From Kribbella monticola (lineage in GTDB: Bacteria; Actinomycetota; Actinomycetes; Propionibacteriales; Kribbellaceae): a stretch of DNA of 64,000 nucleotides. The notes under the pieces are model-generated. The model saw nothing but the letters and a program-made list of their open reading frames with translations. It was not told the origin of the DNA and did no database searches. The DNA is taken from the NCBI RefSeq assembly GCF_003261635.1, contig NZ_QFXK01000031.1, positions 248,001 through 312,000 of the forward strand. The letters are read 5' to 3'. How positions within the stretch are numbered: the stretch's first letter is position 1; each line of letters opens with the position of its first letter. Shown in pieces: positions 58,622 through 64,000 of this stretch. The translations under genes and the position numbers were made by a program.

Positions 58622-59826
58622 CAGCCCTGGACCTGACGGAAGATGCCGTACATCGCCGACACCAGCGCCACGGCGACGAAGCCGACGACGACACCCATCA
58701 CGATGATGACGGCCGGCTCGAACAGGCCGATCAGCTTCTTCAGCTTGTAGTCGAGCTCGCCTTCGTAGTACTCCGCGGTGACTTCCAGCTGGGTGTCAAG
58801 CGTTCCGGTGTCCTCGCCGACGCGCATCATCTGCGCCGCAGTGGTCGGGAACAGGCCGGTAGCTGCGAGTGGGCGTGCCAGCCCTTCGCCCTCGAGCAGT
58901 GCCTCACCGGCTCCGCCGAGAGCGCGCCGGAAGACGAGGTTCGGCAATGAACCGGTCGCGACCCGCAGAGCCTCGGGAAGCTGCACACCGGCGCCGACCA
59001 TTGACGCGAGGATCCGGCAGAACCTCTCGACCAGAGCGAACCGGATGGTGCCACCGACCACTGGGAGTGCCAGAAACACCCTGTCCCGGGCGTAGCGACC
59101 CCCTTGCGTTCTCGTGACGGCGAAGAAGATCAGTGCCAGGATCGCCACCCCGAGGCCGACGGCCCACCACCAGGCGGTGAGGAAGTCCGTGACGGCGAGC
59201 AGCATCCGGGTCGGAAGCGGCAGCTCGGCGTGCAGGCTCGCGAAGAACTCCTTGAACCGTGGCAGTACGAAGGCTGCCAGCACGACCACGGTCACCAGCG
59301 ACATGAGCGCCACGATGGTGGGGTAGATCATCGCCTGCTTGACCTTGCGGCGTGCTTCCAGGTCCCGCTCGAGGTACTTCGCCAGTTGGGAAAGCACAGT
59401 ATCGAGCTGACCGCTGAGCTCTGCCGATCGCAGGATCCCCCGATAGAACTCGGGGAAGATCTTGGGGTGCCGGTCGAAGCAGTCCGAGAGCTTCTCGCCC
59501 CCACGGAGTCCCTCTTCGACCTCGGCCATCATCCGGCGTACGGAGTTGTTGTCGGCTTCCTGGCCGAGGCTGTGCACGGCGTCGATCAGCGGCAGACCCG
59601 CCTTGATGAACGCGCCGAGCTGGCGGGACAGGTGCATGACCTCCTCGCGCTTGACCTTGCGCGCGGTGATCTCCAACTGGAGCACGCCCGGCTTCTCGGT
59701 CACGCGGATGTCGCGGAGCTCCCGCTCGTACAGAGCCAGCTCCGCCTCCTCGCGGGAGTCTGCCTTCGTGATCCCCTTGGCCCGCTGGCCGTCGGGGGCG
59801 ATGGCGACGTACGCAAACCTGGTCAT
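58621..59826 (-). CDS. pilC: Type IV pilus platform protein PilC/GspF, cluster B
   Basis: 401 residues from ATG 59826, the same length as the cluster A copy and closely alike throughout (VALMSLVTVVVLAAFVLPRF, AWWWAVGLGVAILALIFFAV, FEPAVIIVMGVVVGFVAVAL). Two GspF domains. The upstream codon at 59844 would run into pilB and is rejected. Confidence 0.95.
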   Translation of the reverse strand: MTRFAYVAIAPDGQRAKGITKADSREEAELALYERELRDIRVTEKPGVLQLEITARKVKREEVMHLSRQLGAFIKAGLPLIDAVHSLGQEADNNSVRRMMAEVEEGLRGGEKLSDCFDRHPKIFPEFYRGILRSAELSGQLDTVLSQLAKYLERDLEARRKVKQAMIYPTIVALMSLVTVVVLAAFVLPRFKEFFASLHAELPLPTRMLLAVTDFLTAWWWAVGLGVAILALIFFAVTRTQGGRYARDRVFLALPVVGGTIRFALVERFCRILASMVGAGVQLPEALRVATGSLPNLVFRRALGGAGEALLEGEGLARPLAATGLFPTTAAQMMRVGEDTGTLDTQLEVTAEYYEGELDYKLKKLIGLFEPAVIIVMGVVVGFVAVALVSAMYGIFRQVQG

Positions 59827-59827
59827 C

Positions 59828-61465
59828 TCAGCTCCCGACCACATAGATGGAACGAATGACCTCGGCGATGGTCGTCACTCCGGCGCCGACCAACCGGACG
59901 GCTTCTTCTTGCAGGGTTCGCATTCCCTCGTACCGCGCGGCCTTGCGGATCTCGTCGTGGGACGCTCGATCGACGATCAACTCGCGGATCGCGTCGGAGA
60001 CCGGCATCAGTTCGTAGACACCGGTCCGTTCCAGGAAGCCGGTGTGCGAGCAGAAGTTGCAACCCGCTCCGCGGACGAGGCCGCCGATCGGGACCTGACC
60101 ACCGAAGGTGGCCATGAACGCGACCTCTTCAGCAGGTGGCTGGTAGGTCTCGCGACAGTTGTCACAGATCCGGCGGACAAGCCGCTGGGAGACGACCGCG
60201 CTGATCGACGAGGCGATCAGAAAGTTCTCGATACCCATGTCCAGCAGGCGATGCAGGGCAGTGGCGGCGTCGGTCGCGTGCAGCGACGAGAGGACGAAGT
60301 GACCAGTCAGGGCGGACTGTACGGCGATCCGCGCGGTCTCGACGTCGCGGATTTCACCGACCAGGATCACGTCGGGGTCCTGCCGCAGGATCGACCGGAG
60401 TCCGCCGGCGAAGGTGATGCCGGCCGACTCGTTGATCTGGATCTGATTGATCGAGGAGAAGGTGTACTCGACCGGGTCCTCGATGGTCATGATGTTGCGC
60501 TCAGGATTGTTGATCTCGCCAAGCGAGCCGTAGAGCGTGGTTGTCTTGCCACTGCCGGTCGGCCCCGCGCAGATCACCATTCCGTATGGCGACCTGATCA
60601 GACTGGAGTAGCGCTCGGCCATGTCGGCCGGCATCCCGAGCTGCTCGAGCTTGAACAGCGGACGACTCTTGTCCAGCAGCCGCAGTACGACCTTCTCACC
60701 ACCCACCACGGCAGTCGTCGAGACGCGGATATCGACCTCGCGGCCTTCGACGTCCATGCTGATCTGCCCGTCCTGCGGGCGGCGCCGCTCGACGATGTTG
60801 AGGTCGGCAAGGATCTTGATCCGGCTGACCACCGCGGGACCGATCGATCCGGGCAGTTCGAGCTGATCGTGCAGGGCACCGTCGACGCGGAAGCGGATCC
60901 GTACTCGGTCGTCGTGCGGTTCGATGTGTACGTCGGACGCGCGGTCGCGGAGGGCCTGGGTGATGATCAGCTGGACAACCTGGACGACCGGAGCATCGTC
61001 GTTCGCGGACGCCATCTCGACCCGGTTGGAGTCCTTGCGGATCACGTCCCTGGCCTCGAACATCTTCAGCCGCGAGTCGATCCCGCTCAGTGCCCGGAAG
61101 TTGTTGCCGATGGCACTGAGGATGTCGGTCGGTGCGGCGATACGTAGTACGAGACGCCGGTCGACGACTGCGCGCAACTCGGTCTCGACCTCCGGGTCGG
61201 CGACCGCGACGATGAGCTGGTGCTCGTCCACCGCCAGCGGGATCGCAGTGAGCGCACGGGCAGTTTGCTCGTCGAGCAGAGCCACCGCCGCGGGATCGGG
61301 GCTGACTGTGCGCAGGTCGACCTGCGCCAGGCCGTGCTGTTCGGCGATCTGCCTGGCCCGGTTGCGCTCGATCTGCAGGTCTTCGGCTGTCGCTGCCGGA
61401 CGTACCTCGGGTCGCGCGATCACGTCGACGGCGGCCGCGGTCTCTTCGCGTTTGCGGTGCCTCAT
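59828..61465 (-). CDS. pilB: Pilus assembly ATPase PilB/GspE, cluster B, full length
   Basis: 545 residues. An N-terminal MshEN-like region (EQHGLAQVDLRTVSPDPAAV, LVLRIAAPTDILSAIGNNFR), absent from the cluster A copy, precedes the ATPase core. Core motifs are Walker A GPTGSGKTTT, Walker B DVILVGEIRD and the tetracysteine pair CDNC...CNFC. In other bacteria MshEN binds cyclic-di-GMP. Overlaps PilT by 4 bp. Confidence 0.95.
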   Translation of the reverse strand: MRHRKREETAAAVDVIARPEVRPAATAEDLQIERNRARQIAEQHGLAQVDLRTVSPDPAAVALLDEQTARALTAIPLAVDEHQLIVAVADPEVETELRAVVDRRLVLRIAAPTDILSAIGNNFRALSGIDSRLKMFEARDVIRKDSNRVEMASANDDAPVVQVVQLIITQALRDRASDVHIEPHDDRVRIRFRVDGALHDQLELPGSIGPAVVSRIKILADLNIVERRRPQDGQISMDVEGREVDIRVSTTAVVGGEKVVLRLLDKSRPLFKLEQLGMPADMAERYSSLIRSPYGMVICAGPTGSGKTTTLYGSLGEINNPERNIMTIEDPVEYTFSSINQIQINESAGITFAGGLRSILRQDPDVILVGEIRDVETARIAVQSALTGHFVLSSLHATDAATALHRLLDMGIENFLIASSISAVVSQRLVRRICDNCRETYQPPAEEVAFMATFGGQVPIGGLVRGAGCNFCSHTGFLERTGVYELMPVSDAIRELIVDRASHDEIRKAARYEGMRTLQEEAVRLVGAGVTTIAEVIRSIYVVGS

Positions 61466-62556
61466 GCCGGCACTCCTGCCCGCAGCCGGGGCCGCGTCTC
61501 GATGTCCTTGGGGTAGAGGCTGCGCGCGGCCGCGTCGTCGTACGAGACCGTCCCTGCTTGCACCAAAGACGACAGGGATTGCTCTAGCGTGAGCATGCCT
61601 TCGCGCTGGCCGGTGACCACGGAGTTGCGCAGCTGGTGCGTCTTGCCTTCTTTGATCAGGTTGCGGATCGCTGAGTTCGCGGCGAGTACTTCGTACGCGG
61701 CGATCAGGCCGCCGCCGACTCGCGGGATCAAGCGCTGGTAGACGACGCCGCTGAGTGCTGCGGCGAGCTGGACGCGGACCTGCGACTGCTGCTCCGGCGG
61801 GAAGACGTCGATGATGCGGGCGATCGACTGAGCTGTGTCGTTGGTGTGCAAGGTGGCGAAGACCAGGTGGCCGGTCTCGGCGATGGTGAGGGCGAATCGG
61901 ATCGATTCGAGGTCACGCATTTCGCCGACCAGCAGGACGTCTGGGTCTTCGCGGAGAGCTGAGCGGAGTGCGTCCGGGAAGGAGGCGGTGTCGCTGCCGA
62001 CCTCGCGCTGATTCACCGCGGAGCGCTTGTGTTCGTGGACGTACTCGATCGGGTCCTCGATGGTGATGATGTGGCAGGCGCGGTCGGTGTTGATCTGGTT
62101 GATCACCGCGGCGAGGGTGGTCGACTTGCCGGATCCGGTCGGGCCGGTGATCAGGACGAGGCCTTGGTGCTGCTTGGCGAAGTCGCTGAGAATCGGCGGT
62201 AGCCCGAGTTCGGCCATCGTCGGAATGTTGCGCGGAATCATCCGGAGCGCGACCGTGCTGTCTCCGCGCTGACTGAACGCATTGCCGCGGATGCGGGCGT
62301 TGTCGCGCCAGGAGAAGGAAAAGTCGAGCTCGAAGGTGTTGCACCAGGCATCGGCCTGCGTGGGTGTGAAGAGCTCGGTGAGCAGTTCGTCGGTGTCGTC
62401 GTGCGTCAGAACCTTGGTGTTGATGACGGGGTGCAGTTCGCCGTGGACGCGGATCTGCGGTGGCATGCCCACGGTGAGCAGCAGGTCGGTGCCGCCGGCG
62501 TTCCAAAGCTCCTCCAGCAGCACGTCGACGCGGCTACCGCGAGCAAGACCTTTCAT
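61462..62556 (-). CDS. pilT: Twitching motility ATPase PilT, cluster B
   Basis: 364 residues, paralogous along its whole length to the cluster A PilT: GPTGSGKSTTLAAVI, CHIITIEDPIEYVHEHK, REVGSDTASFPDALRSAL, DVLLVGEMRDLESIRFAL. Retraction ATPase. Preceded by the pilin-pilT hairpin. Confidence 0.95.
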   Translation of the reverse strand: MKGLARGSRVDVLLEELWNAGGTDLLLTVGMPPQIRVHGELHPVINTKVLTHDDTDELLTELFTPTQADAWCNTFELDFSFSWRDNARIRGNAFSQRGDSTVALRMIPRNIPTMAELGLPPILSDFAKQHQGLVLITGPTGSGKSTTLAAVINQINTDRACHIITIEDPIEYVHEHKRSAVNQREVGSDTASFPDALRSALREDPDVLLVGEMRDLESIRFALTIAETGHLVFATLHTNDTAQSIARIIDVFPPEQQSQVRVQLAAALSGVVYQRLIPRVGGGLIAAYEVLAANSAIRNLIKEGKTHQLRNSVVTGQREGMLTLEQSLSSLVQAGTVSYDDAAARSLYPKDIETRPRLRAGVPA

Positions 62557-62584
62557 GAGATGTCCTTTAGGTGAGGCGGTGGAA

Positions 62585-62628
62585 CACTGCCGGGAAGGGC
62601 CCTTGGGGGTCTGCCCTCCCCGGCAGTG
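62585..62628 (-). terminator. Stem-loop between the pilin and pilT genes, cluster B
   Basis: 15-bp stem with one mismatch (cactgccgggaaggg / ccctccccggcagtg) and a 14-nt loop, about 54 nt after the pilin stop. It is unrelated in sequence to the cluster A hairpin but in the same place. Confidence 0.7.
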
Positions 62629-62682
62629 GTCGGGAGGTGGCGGGGAGGCTTCAACTCCTGCCCCGCCACCGAGATCGATCGA

Positions 62683-63054
62683 TCAGGTGCAGGCGCCGGC
62701 GGCGGTAACCGTTCCGGTGTCGTCGGACAACGTGATCAGGTAGCCGCCGTCAGCGATCGTCGCCGTCGGCGCTGCGCGGAGGAACTGGTTGGGAGCCGTG
62801 GTCAGCTTGGCGAACCGGGCTGCCGAGTCGGCTCCAGTCGGATAGCCGCCGGTCTTGGCGTAGTACGCCTCGACGGCGGTGATGACCGACGACTTGTCCG
62901 TCTTGCAGGCCGCCGCGTTGCCGCGGTCGTTGATGCCCTGCACGGCGAAGACGACGATGCCGGAGAGGACGCCGAGGATGACGATGACGATGAGGAGTTC
63001 GATCAGGGTGAAGCCGGATTCGTTCTTCCGGGCCGTGCGTAGTTGCTGAAGCAT
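62683..63054 (-). CDS. Type IV major-pilin-like protein, cluster B
   Basis: 123 residues from ATG 63054. Cleavage site ESGFTLIELLIVIVILGVLS after a short basic leader; one Cys pair (NAAACKTDKSSVITAV, GACT). First gene of cluster B. Confidence 0.93.
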   Translation of the reverse strand: MLQQLRTARKNESGFTLIELLIVIVILGVLSGIVVFAVQGINDRGNAAACKTDKSSVITAVEAYYAKTGGYPTGADSAARFAKLTTAPNQFLRAAPTATIADGGYLITLSDDTGTVTAAGACT

Positions 63055-63100
63055 GATGGATCGCTTTCTGTTCAAGGGAATTTGAAGGTTGAGTTGGTGG

Positions 63101-63949
63101 CTAGCCGGGTGGCGGGTCGCGGCTGCACCTCCCGTCGCTGGGGAGGAGGGCGGCTGCGAGATGCCGGATGGCGAGGCTGACCGGGTGGTCACGGTCGGCT
63201 GCCACGAGTGGTTCGCCTCGGTTGATCGAGGCCGGTACGCCGTTCCAGCTGGGCAGGTGGCTCGCGATCGGGCTTCTGACCAGTTCGTCCAAGACGCTGG
63301 CGGGTAGGTCCGCCGCGGCGTCCGAGCGGTTGACCACGATCGATCGCGTGGTCCGGTCGTACTGCAGGAGGTCGAGCATGTCGATCGTCGCCCGCAGGTT
63401 CTTCAGCGCCGGGCGGTCCGGAGTCGTCACCAGGACGTGGTGGTCCGCGGCGTCGAGGGCCGCGAGGACCTGCGTGCTGAATCGGCTAGGCGTGTCCACC
63501 ACGACGAAGTCGTAGAGCAGCGGGAGCAGCTCCAGCAGCCGGCTGACCAGCGAGACCGGAATCAGGCCGGCTTCACCGGGACGAGTCGGGGCGAGCAAGC
63601 AGTCGAACCCGGGCCGGTACGACGTCATCAGCTTGAGGACAACGGCAGCCGCGAGGTCGCCGTACGGCGGGTTGCCGGGCGACCCGTCGTCGCGATACGA
63701 CCCTTCGCCCTGCGCAAGATCCCCGTACGACGTGCCGCCGGCCGCGTCGGCCGAGAGCGCGTCCGCCATGCTGCGTTCGGACCGCAGACCGAGTACGCCG
63801 GCGACGTCGCCGAACTCGAGGTCCAGGTCGAAGATGCAGACCCGGTGCGCGCCGCGATCGTGCAGGACGGCAGCGAGGTTGGTCGCCAACGTGGTCTTGC
63901 CGCAGCCGCCCTTGGCCGCGAAGACCGTGATGACCTGTCCGCTCGCCAT
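63101..63949 (-). CDS. CpaE/MinD-like AAA ATPase
   Basis: 282 residues from ATG 63949. Deviant Walker A AAKGGCGKTTLATNLA and Asp-rich segment FDLDLEFGDVAGVLGLRSER, YDFVVVDTPSRFSTQVL. It matches the CpaE/TadZ branch of the ParA/MinD family used for pilus localisation, without the usual N-terminal receiver-like domain. It lies 46 bp upstream of the cluster B pilin on the same strand, so it may direct the pilus machine to a cell site. Confidence 0.9.
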   Translation of the reverse strand: MASGQVITVFAAKGGCGKTTLATNLAAVLHDRGAHRVCIFDLDLEFGDVAGVLGLRSERSMADALSADAAGGTSYGDLAQGEGSYRDDGSPGNPPYGDLAAAVVLKLMTSYRPGFDCLLAPTRPGEAGLIPVSLVSRLLELLPLLYDFVVVDTPSRFSTQVLAALDAADHHVLVTTPDRPALKNLRATIDMLDLLQYDRTTRSIVVNRSDAAADLPASVLDELVRSPIASHLPSWNGVPASINRGEPLVAADRDHPVSLAIRHLAAALLPSDGRCSRDPPPG

Positions 63950-64000
63950 TCCGCACCCCCCGCCCCGTTTGGAGGGAGTCGACACTCTCTGTTACTGACT

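Overview
The window is chromosomal DNA from a high-GC actinobacterium. GC-rich codons, many GTG starts, a 6C-type small RNA, a SigJ/ECF41 module, UPF0182 and PPA1309-family genes and a YlbL-type PDZ/Lon protease all fit Propionibacteriales. A Kribbella-like genus is my best guess, by inference only.

Bases 1-26,250 hold mostly single genes and regulator/target pairs: the end of a secreted subtilase, a LuxR regulator, an XRE regulator followed by ilvE, a stand-alone LigD polymerase domain, TetR/FAD-monooxygenase, a P-loop kinase, a 3-hydroxyisobutyrate-dehydrogenase-like gene with a divergent LysR, a FUSC transporter coupled to a GlxA-type regulator, an LLM oxidoreductase, and a frameshifted membrane protein gene. 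An ECF41 sigma-factor module has two near-identical divergent promoters. The gaps between genes are unusually rich in short-period GC-rich tandem repeats, each with its own unit, and one such repeat lies inside a coding sequence. A 1.5 kb repeat-filled gap holds a candidate 6C small RNA with its own promoter and terminator.

Bases 26,370-33,356 look like a genomic island against the initiator tRNA gene. About 190-200 bp of tRNA-flanking sequence, including the tRNA terminator hairpin, recurs 6.7 kb away as a direct repeat. The island carries a NUDIX gene, an XRE regulator divergent from a chain of very small coupled genes, and a three-gene toxin-immunity module: a helical ESX-like partner, an SCP1.201/DddA-like deaminase and an Imm1 protein.

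Bases 33,400-44,720 are mainly core genes: GNAT, two secreted proteins, a tightly overlapping set (small membrane protein, YlbL, PPA1309 family, UPF0182), MoaE, a DUF2342 zinc protease and a coupled NUDIX hydrolase.

Bases 44,760-63,950 hold two tandem, co-oriented type IV pilus clusters in the same order (pilin, PilT, PilB, PilC, two pseudopilins, a large PilX-like protein). One prepilin peptidase, three LuxR-type response regulators with atypical receiver domains and a CpaE/MinD-like ATPase surround them. The pilin-distal ends of both clusters lead into response regulator genes, one of which has a DosR-like palindrome in its upstream region. The cluster A PilB lacks the N-terminal MshEN region present in its cluster B copy.
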